Position numbers and translations under genes: made by a program
Part shown: positions 1-13,500 of the stretch, piece after piece
Position numbering within the stretch: position 1 is the stretch's first letter
How the letters are laid out: every line of letters starts with the position of its first letter
Notes under the pieces: model-generated
Seen by the model: only the letters and a program-made list of their open reading frames with translations
Told to the model about the DNA's origin: nothing
Database searches by the model: none
Assembly: GCF_907164915.1 (NCBI RefSeq)
Contig: NC_061867.1
Span: 43,620,242 to 43,684,241 of the forward strand
Origin: Impatiens glandulifera
Lineage: Eukaryota > Streptophyta > Magnoliopsida > Ericales > Balsaminaceae
Length of the DNA: 64,000 nt
Direction: 5' to 3'

Positions 1-117
1 AAATGCAAATTAAATTTTATTTTAATAATTTTTAATTCATAATAAATTTAAAATTTATTCAAAATATAAAAAAATTACTTTTATTTATTATCATTTTGAT
101 AATTAGTTTGAAAGAGT

Positions 118-395
118 GCTTATTAGTGTCATATTTGATTCCCATTATTTAGATTTTTTTTTTTAATTTTGACTAAAAATTGTTACAATATAAAAAAATC
201 CACCAAAAATGACTCCCCAAAATAAACCAGCTATTTTATTTTATTATTGTTGATTTTAGAATAGAAATTTACTTTTGACAAAATAACATTGAGATTTTTA
301 TGTCATAGTTGGTTAGTAGTTTATGTTTTATTTCATATTCAATGAGTGAAAGGAAACAAAGCACCAATTTTCACAGTTGATCTTATCAAAATAAA
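118..395 (+). repeat. Upstream duplication, copy 1
   Basis: Shares an ordered series of words with 940-1312, such as the stretch around 'caccaattttcac' and 'aataaacca'. The identity is decayed but collinear. It looks like an old tandem duplication of the sequence that now abuts the CASP 5' leader. Confidence 0.55.
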
Positions 396-939
396 TAGTG
401 AACCGATGTAAAATAAAAATATTTGAACTTAATAGGTTAATAATTACAATTTCATTAAAAAAAAGTTAATTTAAAAAAAAAATAAAGTCCTTATTAAAAA
501 TTGTTAATTTATAAAATAAAAGACTTCAAAAATTTCGGTTTAAATTTATAAAAATAATAAAATGAGTTAAAACCAAATATTTTATTTGGTTTAAATTTAT
601 AAGAATAATAAAATGATATTTTATTTGTAATTAATCGAGTCATAATAGTTAGATTCTGAAACAATAATTTTGGATTACATAGATATCCAATTATTTGAGA
701 CAGGTTTGGGTCACCCGATATTCAAAATTTTAACGTGTTTGTTTAAAACTTTAAATGTCACGGGTTTGATTCTCGTGTTTAAAGTTTAGTTGAAGTTAGA
801 TAAAACAATAAATATTGTGTTAATCTCTTAAATTAAAATAAAATGAATTAATTTGGTATATAATTTTTTTCATTTAAAAAAATTAAACAAATTGAAATTA
901 TATTTTATTTATTTATTTATTTTTTTATCATGAATGATA

Positions 940-1312
940 ATTATTATTTTTGCTGATATTTGATTTCCATCGAAAGAAAAAAAAATAATTCACACTAAAA
1001 ATGTTAAAATATAAAATTATTTCCTAAAAAAAAAAGAAATAAAATGGGTTCCCAAAAAAATAAACCATATTTTATTAAAAATATAATTATCATTTTTCAT
1101 TTTAGAAAATGAACTTTTTACTTTTTATTACAAAATAACAACATTTTTTATATAGTTTGTTGCATATTTGTTTATTTAATTTTTTTTCCCATTTTTTTCA
1201 CCTATGATTCTGATCTCTGCATTTTCGTATCATAGTTGATTTAGCAGCTTGTGTTTTACTCCAAATTCAACGAGTGAAGGAATCAAATCACCAATTTTCA
1301 CCGGTTTTCTTT
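940..1312 (+). repeat. Upstream duplication, copy 2
   Basis: Partner of 118-395. Both copies carry the 'tcatagttg.tt.agcag' and 'cgagtgaag/tgagtgaaag' words in the same order, then the 'caccaattttcac' word. This copy ends where the probable CASP leader begins, so the duplicated DNA may include the gene's proximal promoter. Confidence 0.55.
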
Positions 1313-1489
1313 CACAGGAGCCAAGATCTGGAGTTCAGATCCTAATGTTCGATCAATTCTCACCTTACTGACCTAGCTGACAACATCCATCTACAATACG
1401 AAAGCTTTGCGAAGTCGAATGTTGTATCAAAGTTTTTGAACAATATCTAAAGACCCATCTCCAAAACAGATAGATCTCACGGATCATCA

Positions 1490-4400
1490 ATGGAAGCCTC
1501 ACAGGTTGGACCAGAAAGAGAGAAGTCTAATTCTTCATCTTCCGCTCCAGTCTCTGTCATCGCCAACTTCTGGAAAGGTACAGTAGTCCAAATTGCGCAA
1601 TAGAATGTGCCCCATTTAATGTTTTAGTGTAATGGTGTTACCAACTAGTTTAATTCATAGGCTTCAACATATCAATGTTTCATTATAAAACTGGGGTCTG
1701 TCACTTTTTCTGGGTTAGCTTCTAATTGATTGCAGCTTCCATCTGCAGTATTGATTAAAAATATAACGAAATAGATTCACTATTTATAAGATCAAGTTAT
1801 GCTGTGTGAGTTGCCCTTTGTTACATAAACCTTAAATACTAGAGTTACTTTCATCTGGCCATTTGTTCACCGAATTTGTTCAGATAATGTTGTTCAAACT
1901 CATGATGTGCGTCTTGAAGCTAGAATTAGTTGGTTTGGAAGATAAAACCCTTTAGATATGAGTGGGACACCATTTGAGATGGTAGATACCCCATGAAGTT
2001 ATAGAAGTAAGGTTAGGTAAAAGAAACCATTGTCGGGTTACTATGCCAACTTTTGAAGTAAAAGATAACTTCAAGGGTTCAGTCTTGAATAAATGCTTAG
2101 AAAGGATGTCTTAATGTTAAGGTTGATATAGATATTGTCGAGGTTATTGTTGGAGATGTACTATATAAGATGATATTGGAAACTTATGGGAAAAACTTTC
2201 TTAGAGTTGAGTTGCTACTTGCATATGACTTCATAGAAATATTGGGTTACTGATAGGTCTTCCTGGTCGAGTTGCTTCAACTTGAAACAGTTCAACTGCA
2301 TTATATGATTTGAACTCTCCTCTTTTAGCATAGGAGAAAATTTTCTCATATTTCACTGATTGTTGAATTGATCAGCCATGAAACAAACACCTGTAGACAT
2401 TGATTATTCTTTTTGGGATAATTTTTTCAGAGCTTTCTTTAATAATATCAGGGCTGAAAATGACTCTACACAAGATGTGATACAACCTTGGCTCTAATGT
2501 GAATTTTCGGAATAATAATTTGTGTAATTTTATTTCATGGGTAGTCCCTTTAAATAGACTTTATATGATTTTTTCTTAAGATAATTCTTACTCAAATCAT
2601 TTATCTTTTAGTTGAGTTACTGGAGTATAGATGATTACTCCACTTTACTTTGAGATAGTTATCTCCCTATTTATACGAATACATTAAACATAACAATAAA
2701 TAATTGTATTAGGATATTCTACATTCTATTGGATATTCTCTACATGTTCCTACCCATTTAATGTTATAGTATAAACAAAGGGAAAAATCTTCATAGCTTT
2801 CTGAGAACCTTTTTGTTGCTTTTTTTATAACTGTTGGACGATGCAAGTTCATCTTGATATTTTTTGGAAAGCCAAAAATATATTAAACATTGCGAACGCC
2901 ACTCCCATATTTCACCATCCTATGTGCAATGGCAGATGAAAAATTAGACTATTTATAATGCTTATCCAAATGCAACATTAGTTAGCTGACTTAGACCCAC
3001 AATATATATCATTAGGTAACCCCCATCCTACTTATCATTTTATTACAGAAATATTTACAAGATTTTTTGATTTGATGAGGTATCACCATTTAGTTTCTCA
3101 TTTTGTTATTTCTTATATTTTGTGCTATTAGCAGATTGCTCACTTGTTGACATGTAACCATGGGTTATAAATGAGAGGGAGGGTTGATTATACCCATCTC
3201 CTAATTTCACTATTCTGTCTAGGCTGCATTCATCATTTAATTGTCAAAGAAGAATGAAAAAGAGAGTTGACATTACGGAAAAGTTTGTTGCTATGAGAAG
3301 CAAAGTGTTTTTTTGCTCAATGTATTTGTTCTTTTGTAACCTATACATATTTTGTACCTGCACTTAACCCTTACATTTGACTTTGATACCACAATAGCAT
3401 TACTGGATGTCTCGGCCCACTGATAATATCTTATTTGTCGATCTTTATTCAGCAATAGAATATATCCCTTGTATATCATGATATATTGTGTGATATATTC
3501 ATCTGGGATCAGCATGTCTGGATTTCTATATTTCATTTAGTTTTCTTATCATTCATACCCAGTTGTCACATATTCACATAAACTCCAACCCAGTTCCTGT
3601 TGCAGGCTATTGATAATCCTATGGTGTGTGGTTTTAGTAGCGAACCATCTCATCAAATTGTTCAATTTTAAAATAAAGAAAGAATTCTTATGACATGGTC
3701 TTGTTCTGTTTCTTTTGTTAGATTTTGATCTAGAGAAGGAAAAAAGTATATTGGATGAACAAGGGCTAAAGATAGCTGAAAATCAGGAAAACAGCCAGAA
3801 AAACAGGCGAAAACTTGCAGAGAGCACCAGAGGTATGTGACGATCTTTCTCTAGTCTGATAGCAATTTTTTTTTGCTATTTCTGACATAATTACTTCTAG
3901 CATCTGACTATTGTCGGGGGATGAAAGGTTTATTCCCCATTGGCATCTGACAGTTAACTGAGTATTGATTTTTCCCAATTCACCGGCTATGGTTCTCACC
4001 CTAATTTCACTTTTTTGTATCAGATTTCAAGAAGGCTTCTGCAGAAGAAAAGTTAGGTTTGTTTAATTCTTTACTTAAAGGCTATCAGGAAGAGGTTGAC
4101 AATCTTACCAAGAGGGCAAAGTTTGGAGAAAATGCATTCCTTAACATTTATCAGAAGCTTTATGAAGCTCCTGATCCATACCAAGTCCTTGCTTCAATTT
4201 CTGTGAGTTTTACATTCAACTTTTGGTGTAAATTGCTTTGTAGGTACCTCGGTTCAACCAATAGGCTAATCCTCTAAACTGCAGACCATATCTGAGTTCA
4301 AATTGGTCTGAACTCATTTGACACACGCTTTAAGAGTAGCTATATTTGATATGCTAATTTGATTTTCCAAAGTAGATGACATCATGACAAGACTAATCGA

Positions 4401-4501
4401 TCTTGAAAAATCCATATGAAATGTAAGAACTGTAGGTTTCAAAAAGATTTTGGGAAAAAATTATTTGTTGGTTTGGCTTATTTTTTAAAGATCTTTTAAG
4501 T

Positions 4502-4583
<82 letters not shown>

Positions 4584-7500
4584 TGTCTAATTCAGTTTGA
4601 TGGATGAGAGACTTGGTTGGTGTACACACTGTTTGTATTACTAGATTTCTCCTTCGCAGTAACACTATCAATATGAACTTTAACATTTTAAAAAATTAAC
4701 TTGTAGATATTGTAATACAATAAAGTGCTCTGAACAAGATATTCAAATAGTTGGCAATTGATTGTGGAGTTCTGATCGGCAAAAACAACGAAGGATAGTA
4801 ATCTTACAAGCTATTTGGCTCTCTCCAAGCCTATCCAACAACACTTGTACTTTTGGCTTAGCACCATCCTTGACTTGTACTCTCCTCTGGTTTACATTAG
4901 ACAAGTTTCTATTCATTTTCCAATAACATTCACTTTCTCTATCTCAAATTGTGTTGATTAAGCCAGTGCATTGATAAATATATTTCTCTATAAAAGAAAT
5001 GAAATTTTATGATTTTGCCAGATAATTACGATATCTCGCTCTTCTGCAGGATAAGGACTCCAGATTGTCTGAACTGGAGTCAGAAAACCGAAAGATGAAA
5101 CTTGAACTTGAAGAGTTTAGGACAGAAGCAGCTCATCTGAAGAATCAACAAGCAACAATCAGAAGGCTAGAAGAGCGAACTCGCCAGTTAGAACAACAGG
5201 TCAGTTTTGTATGTGTTGCTGCATTTATACATCTTCTGATTCGCAATTAACATTGATCTTGGTTTTATTCTTGCCATCTCTTCCTTCTTGCTTATGGAAA
5301 TAAACCATGCTACTTTCTGTAGTTAAACTGAGTGTGCAAATGCAAATGATGTTTCACAACATGTGCTTCGGTTTTGGAGAAAACAGAACATCCTGCCGTA
5401 AATGGTCTTTGATGCTTTGTGTTTTTATTTTCTTAGGGGCCAGAGACCTTATCTGGATCATTGCTTACCTAGATTAATTTTAGAATTTGGAACATAAAAA
5501 ATTGGCACTATGAACTAACATATGTAATGATGATGAATTTTATTATTCAATTATAATATTCAATGTAAACACATTAAGTACCAAGGAGGTAGCCTTTGAA
5601 ACACTTTTTCTAACATACATACTAGAAAATGTTCTTATCTTCTCTCATAGTAAAAATAGAACCTTAAATCAAATTAATGAAGAGTGAGTTATTGTGAAAG
5701 AAAAACTTATAACCAAATAATACATAGCATTGGACAAATAAATTTATTTTCCTTGTGTGATGCCCTTTAAAGTAAAAGAGAATAAAATGTGATGGTTTTA
5801 TTCCATGGGTCATGATGCCCTTTAAATACATAATAAAATGAGTTTCTAGGATAGAATTACTTCCTAGAATTATGGGATAATAGTTTAGGATAATTATCTT
5901 TTAACCACTTATAGATAAATATTGAGTAGATAATTATACAATATAGTAATAGTCCTTATTTGATTCCCACTTAGAACGCCTTAAATGGAAGTGAAAGTCA
6001 TGACTGTGGGGGTCATGCTAACTTTCTACATTAAAAAAAAATGAAAAGGAAAGTAATAGTCCTTATCTTGCCAGATTAAATTTGTTTCATTGAACAGTTT
6101 CATGGAATTTAGTATCTATTACTACACTATATTTATGGTTCTTCATTGCATTATCTGAATGGTAACAGATGGAGGAGAAGGTAAAAGAAATTGTGGAGAT
6201 AAAACAGCGAAGTTTGGCAGAAGAGAACCAGAAAACTCTTGATGTCTTGAAAGAAAGGTACACTCTTATGGGGCTTATTTTGTTCTTTTGCTTCTTTATA
6301 TATATATTTTTATTTTTATATCCGGTGTCCTTTATTGGGCTTCATTAGGTTCAATCCAGTGTCCTGTATAAGCTTGGAAGTGATTCAATTTTATCCATGT
6401 GTCTAATTACACCTAAATTATATTTTAATTATAGGTTTTTCACTTACCAATTCATAGTCATAGTAGCATTGTGCTGGCACCTAGAAATTGACTGTATAAT
6501 TAGGGAAATTCAATGTTTCATGCATAAGCTGGTTAATTTCTTTGTATAGTGTGATGCATTCCTAATCCAATGGTCCGGTAGTTTAGTAATTTAATAAGAA
6601 TCAGACAATGGGATTTTAAAAGAATGCAGAAAAAGCTCCAAAGCTGGAAATCATTGCTCTTATCTTCCTCAACTAAGTCCATACTTTATCAAGCATGTTG
6701 TCCAATCTATACCTGCTTATGGAACACGACTCATCTATTCCCAAAAACATGGAAAACAAATTGGTGTACAACTACAATATAACCGAACCCATTACCCCAA
6801 CTGTACATAACTTGCCGGTTATTCTACACATTGTATAGAACAATTCATTGTCAAGTTTAAATTAGTAAACTTGCATGCTTCAACATCCAAAACTAGAATC
6901 AATGGACTTTCAATTAGAATTAGGTGAGTTTCCAACAATTCCTTCCCAAACAGCCTTACACTTGAATCGTGTCCTAAATCCTAGCAGGCTTTGATCCTTT
7001 GTCCTCTTTCTAATAATAAGATCAGCATTAGTCCCATACTTGCTACTGTGGCTTCGTGAGATGAGTAAACAAGCATGCAAGTTTTGGAAAAATCTTATTT
7101 CTTTTAGTTATGTTCAATCCTTGAGAGAGAACTTATATAGAAAGGACCTTGATCTAAAATATGCATGTGCTTACTTTTTGTGTTTTTATTTCCTTTTTTA
7201 TCTGAGTTCTACTAGGTTTATTCCAGGTTACTTGAATGCCCTTGGCATTGTTGTATGCTGCTTTATTTGTGCAATGTTAGTATGTTACTTACGTGTTACT
7301 CTGGTGCCTAGGGAACAATTGCTGCAGGATCAATTACGACATGCTAAAGAAAGTGTTTCAAATATGCAAAAGCTACATGAACTGGCACAAAGTCAAATGT
7401 TTGAGCTTCGTGCTCAATCAGGTAAACTAATAGTCAACATGAAGTTTGATGTTATTCAATTTTGTTGTATTCAAATTGACAACTTTTAAACATCCATATC

Positions 7501-10500
7501 AGATGAAGATAGAGCAACAAAACAATCAGAGGTCACTCTCTTAATGGATGAAGTTGAAAGGGCTCAAAGCCGTCTTCTTAGCCTAGAAAGGGAGAAGGTA
7601 TGTCAAATTGTCAATTTACACATTCAAGAGTGAGCATTAAGCTAGTATATTTTGTGCATTAGAGGACGTTGAGAAATATTATATTTATTTGGAATGGATT
7701 AGTAGATTAGTTTAACTATTAATGATGTTAATATATGAGGGAACAGTAGCTATAACAATAAAGTCTTCTAGAGTAGCTTAATTTATTTTCTTTCCTTGTA
7801 ATGTAAAATTGTATGCCGTTGTTGGTACGTTTGAATCATCTGTCACTTTTATTTCACTATCGTAGAAACAAAACTTGTTTGTTTTCTACCATATTTTCTC
7901 CCTTTTTTAATTTATTTATAAAACAACCCAAGTCGTTTTTCCCCAAAAGAAAAACTATAACAATAGATTTTCTTGTGAATTTAGAGAGAGAGAGGGAGTA
8001 AGCAAAATGCTTTCTATATAGAGGATTATTGTTTCAATTCTAAGATTTTTTTGTTAGTGGATTCTGTTGCAATACACACTCTGTAAGAAGCCTAGGGGTG
8101 CAGCCCAGTCATGTGATAGTCCCAATGGATAGAAGAGGCTGATAAGTTAAAAGCCTCTTTTTGGACAGACGAAGTTTAGTATGAATACACTGAAGAATAA
8201 CTGCTGGTAGATATTAAGTCTTTATTTTTTATAAAAATTAATATTACTAGAAAACAATTACTATATAATTACCAGTTGTACTATGTAATATTCAAAATGC
8301 TTCTCGCATTTTTTTCAATAAAAGTTCTTTTAAAAAAAAAAAAACTATGGAGTCCAGGGGCCTTAAATGCCTTCTGTAGTCCAAATAGTTTGTTAGGAGC
8401 ATAACATATTATCCAGTCTACACTGTTGGTGTACACTTTGTCCTTAGTAAGACCAAGCAATTGAAGACTGAACAGAGTAAAATATCAAGTTTGTTTTCTG
8501 ATAATCCAATGCTTATGTGGAGCTTCTTTTATGCACTTTTATTGCATTTTTTAAGAACATTATGTTGTACATTTAATCCAAGATCCTAGATCATACTTTA
8601 TGTCTACAGTTCTAAAATTTCCAGAAGTGTCAATTTATTGTCCTACTCCAAGGTTTCGGGTTCAGCTATCCAATGAATGTGCCAAAATGATAATATATTT
8701 CTTTCCTTCGTTGTCTCTCTTGTTGATTCTCTCAAACTTATTGGACTTTGGACAGGGACTCTTGCGATCCCAGTTACAAACAGCAAATGAAGACAGTGAA
8801 AACAAGAGGTGATTTCCTAATTTAATGTTGTAATTATTCTTTCCTATTTGTTCTATGCTGTGATTCTTCCCCTGCATTAAAATATTTGTGTTTAGGGTCA
8901 AGTATGTACATTTATACCATAGTGAAGAGGGAGTGATATTAGTGCTTCTTCACTTTCTTGAATGTTTAATATGCCTTTCTACTCTTAGCATCTATAATCA
9001 GTCACCCTACTTCTCCTTTATTTTGTGGGTGATAAGGTAATTTTGACAACTGCACTTACTCTTGTTTTTGGCCAAATATGCTGTCTTCTGATGATCACTT
9101 ACCTGAAGCACATCTATTAGATATATTCTTTTACAGTTCAATTTCCTAAGACTTATAGGAACTTCTCTTACTTTCAAAAAAATCATTAAATGTGTTTTTT
9201 TTATAATGTGTATGTGTGTGTCATATTTGTTGTCTTTTCCCTTTGAAAATGCCAACATGATTTGATGTATAACGTTTTCTTCTGAAGTATTGGTATTATT
9301 CCCAAAAGCATCAAGAAGCGATGCAATAATTTCTTTAATTCACAAGTATGTGCGAGGGTCGCATATTTGTGATGAAACAACAAACCCGACAAAAAGAATT
9401 TTATAACTTTTTCTTATTATACCTTCATGTCTAGAAATCACAAAATTGTTTGATACTTTCCATTTTATATGGTACTTATATTGTAGAATTATCTTCAAAT
9501 ATGGAAAGTCAGTAGCAAATAAATCAATTAGACTAATTGATTTACTACTGATAACATTTCATTTTTAGTCAATTAGCAAATCAATTAGTCTAATTGATTG
9601 ATTTGCTATTGACTTTCCATATTTGATAATTCTACACTTCCCTTCAAGTTGGGTAATAGATGTTGAGATTGCTCAACTTGCCACATACTTCCTCAAATCG
9701 ACTTGGAAGAGCTTTGATGAGAATGTTAGCCACCTAATAGGAAAGGCCTTGGGAAACTATGAGAGTAGAGAGGATGTTGTCGAGGAGATGAAAATGTTGA
9801 TGACATTCTTTCAAGTTGACTGATTCAAATTCATGATTCACTTAGTTAGAGGAGTGGCTCTTTGCACTTGGTTCTTGACTCTTGGCTTAGCTCTTGAAGT
9901 GAAAACTGATAATTTTTGGACATATGAAATGTTGGAAGAAATCTGTCGAGACATTAAGACGGTGCTTGCAAAAAAAAAGAGAAAAAATAAATCAATCGAG
10001 ACACGAAGACGATGCTCGATATAGATTCGACTGAACTATGAAATAAAACACTGGGATTTGTGATAAATAGTTTTAGAGAAAAATATGAGATTATAAAATC
10101 ATTTGAGTTCTCCTCCAATGGCTATTTCCACCATTGGAGGAGGCAGCGGAAAATTGTGAACAAGTTCCTTCAAGAAGGAAAAACCTGCTCTGATACCATG
10201 TAGAATTTTGAGAGAGGAAAATAATATTTTATTGTTTGTGTTTTTGTTGTGTTTGTTAAATAAGAAGTCAGTGCTTAAATAGTGAAAATTACATTTACAG
10301 AAAATAAAATAATTTAAACAATAAAATCATATAATTGATTTGATAGCAAATTTTCAATCAATTAGCAAATCAATTAGTGTAATTGATTTACTACTGATCA
10401 CATTTCATTCTCGGTCAATTAACAAATAAATTAGTCTACTTGATTGATTTGCTACTAACTTTCCATATTTGAAGATAATTCTACATATATATTTTTGAAC

Positions 10501-13500
10501 ATGTTATTAATAGTTAATTAAGTGTTTTTTATTGCATGTGCCACTTTCGGTTAATTTTTCAATATTGTTTGCATGCATTTTCTAGCCTTTTCACTGACTA
10601 GATACTTTCATAAAGCATATTTGTGACCTTCGGTAATAAAATATCCATTACCAATGTAGCGACTCAGTGGTTAGAGTGTTCGCTCTTTTGAGCGGAGGTT
10701 GAGGGTTCGATCCCTACTTGGTGTTTCACCCTTTCAAAGAAAAAGAAAATCCATTACTCCATTAAATTCTCATGTTTCCTTCTCCCCACCTTATTCTTTG
10801 TTTGACTAATCCAGTTTTCTATTTATATGATTGCAGTGATAATGTTGATTCTACTAGCATCCTCGAGAATTCTCTGAGTGCCAAGGAGAAGATAATATCT
10901 GAACTGAACGTGGAACTTCACAATTTAGAATCCACATTGTCAAATGAGCGGGGGCAGCATATCCATGAGATGAAGAAATTAAATGCACTATTAAATGAAA
11001 AGGTATTCTTCTTATCTAGTGATGATAATTATATGCTACATTTGTGCTTGAATTGGTATGGCTTAACGCTGAGCCATTGTGTGAGAAGTCCTTAAATGGT
11101 TAAGGAAGCCAATACAACATGATTTTATATCAGTACACTGGAAATACATTCTATGATACAATATTTGTTTTTACTTCAGGAAGCTGTTCTTGAGGATATC
11201 AAGAAGGAACTGCAAGGAAGGCCCACCGAAAAACTAGTTGATGATTTGCGAAAAAAAATTAAAATTCTGCAGGTGATTACCTAGAATTGCACTTGGTGCA
11301 AGAATAGTATATATAAATCACAATCACTAAGAATTACATAGCTTTTGTGATGTTGATTGGGCTGTTTGCTTGTTATCATTGGTCAATTATGGGATATCAT
11401 CTTTCCGTGGAAGTATGATCAAGTACTAAAGCATAATAATTTTATGGCCCAGTTGACTTGTAAGCTCACGTCGATATGACAGTTCCATATTGAGTGAGGA
11501 TTTCAACAAACACAATTGACATCATATCCTACCTTGTATTTTGTGATGGAACAAAACATATAGAAGGTGACTGGTTTTTATTCAGTAAAAGCTTGGATCT
11601 AGGTCGTATCTCTACAAGATATCATACAATTTTCTATAGTTTGGCATAATTGACTTTTTTCTACAACACGAGGGGATAGTGTTAAGATATGCAAGATAAT
11701 ATATATATGATAGTCACTTAAAATACAATACATATGATAGTATAGTGTAAGGGATTTTAAGAACAAAAAAATACAATACTTTTTCATGTTTTTTTCTTTG
11801 TATAACGTATTGTAACCTCCATTGTAAAATACAACAGAATTGAGTATTCCTCTATTACTGTTTCCAGACAGAAATTAGACAGAAATTTGACAGAAACCAA
11901 GTTTAGTAAGCAATAGTGTTTTAAGATTATGTTAGTGCCTCACTTTTTATGCATTATCATTGATGTGATAGGCTGTCGGGTACAATTCAATTGAGGCTGA
12001 AGACTGGGAAGTAGCTACCACTGGGGAAGAAATGAGCAAACTCGAGTCTCTTCTTCTTGATAAAAACAGGAGAATGGAGCATGAGCTCACACAGTTAAAG
12101 GTGTGGCCTACACATAATTTTTTATCCCTTAAGAAATCTGATGCTTTTTGCAGTTATTTAATGAATGTGATTGAGAAACTAGATATTTTATAGCATTTTC
12201 TAAATATTTCATGGCTATTCAATGTTTCAGGTCAAGCTTTCTGAAAAGACTTCATTGTTGGAAGCAGCTGAAGGAAAGATCCTTGAACTCACAGCGAAAG
12301 TTAGCGAACAACAGAGATTGAATCAAAAGCTAGAAGATGATATACAAAAGGTTAGCATGAGAAAATTCAAGTTCAGGCAGTGCCTGTGATATCATTGCTT
12401 AGTGTGTTCTATAGTGCGAGTGATACTGCTGTTGATGGGAAGTTTCGTCGAAGTATGGAGCCAGAAATTTGGCTATGACATGAAATTAATCTGAATAAAT
12501 AGGCCTTCTCTTTTGTGCTATTGTGGTGCAGGGCTATAGTTCCAAGGATCGTAAGGGAGCTTTATTTGATGATTGGGATCTTTCAGAATCAGCTACAATA
12601 AATGCATCCGAAGTATGTCTTCTTCCACCTCTTGTGCTGTATTTTCTTTTCCATTTGTTAAAGTTATCCAAAGCATCTCGACAGAGCAGACCTCTTAAGC
12701 CATGTTAATGATTTGCCAATCAATACATACATATTTTTAAATAATGAAAAAGGAAACCATGTTTGACGATTGAGATTCTGATAGCAATGGTGGTTGGCTG
12801 ATGTATGTTGCTAGCCCAAGTAATGTGAAAGGGGAAGGTCAGAAAATTCAGACCTATGGCTATTACTAAAGTATAGAACCTAGTATAGTTTCCAAGTTGA
12901 TTCCAAAAGAAAGTTATGCAGGCATGCATCATATAGAAGGAAAATGAGAATGAAAACAAGAAGGGGTCATAGATGCATTGAAGAGAACAATATAAGATTA
13001 TAATAAATCTGAATTCTATCATTATAAGAAATAAATAGTGTTCCCACTAGATATCATTGTGTTGTAAGGTGTTGTAAGATGTCGTTATTTACATCTTACA
13101 AGGCCAATGGGCTATTTTAATGATTGTTTTATGAGGCCCATTAAGATATTATAAAGTATATATATAAGGAGTAAAGATTAGGGTTAGGTTTATGAAATGA
13201 AAGGAATAGAATCTGTCTGTATCCCCATCCCCTCTTGGCTATGTTCTCATTCTCTTTCTTCTAAGTCTCATCCCAATTCTCTGATTTCCCATCTCATTCT
13301 TGTTATCTAAACATTCTACTTGTACATAAGATGAGTGAAAAAATCAACATATCATGCATACCAAGAATGGTCAATAGTTCATTTTTTTTTTACCTAAAAC
13401 ACTCTCAAATTTCCCTTTTTCCAATTACTTAAAATCTGTCCTACTACTATCAGCATAGTTTTTTGTGTAGGAGACTGAGTTTAGATACTTTCAGAGAGAT

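Larger units (their letters stand above)
1..1489 (+). promoter_or_regulatory. CASP upstream region and 5' UTR
   Basis: Very AT-rich non-coding DNA ahead of the CASP start codon. Base composition becomes more balanced from about 1310, which probably marks the transcribed 5' leader (about 1320-1489). No convincing TATA box can be singled out in this background. The region contains an old internal duplication, listed separately. Confidence 0.5.

Noticed and set aside
4393..4686. Minus-strand frame with a long Ile-Tyr repeat
   Set aside because: It is a translation of the (AT)n microsatellite in a CASP intron.
7040..7489. 149-codon frame with apparent membrane segments
   Set aside because: It is CASP intron 5 read through into exon 6 (7312-7421). 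The hydrophobic part is AT-rich intron sequence, and the acceptor at 7310-7311 is well formed.
9623..10024. Two plus-strand frames in CASP intron 8
   Set aside because: They lie antisense inside a minus-strand LTR element between its purine tract and primer site, with no homology to a protein family.
10652..10748. Possible tRNA gene
   Set aside because: A and B boxes are present, but no full cloverleaf can be drawn and target duplications flank it, so it is a SINE. The same holds for 18594, 22845 and 40834.
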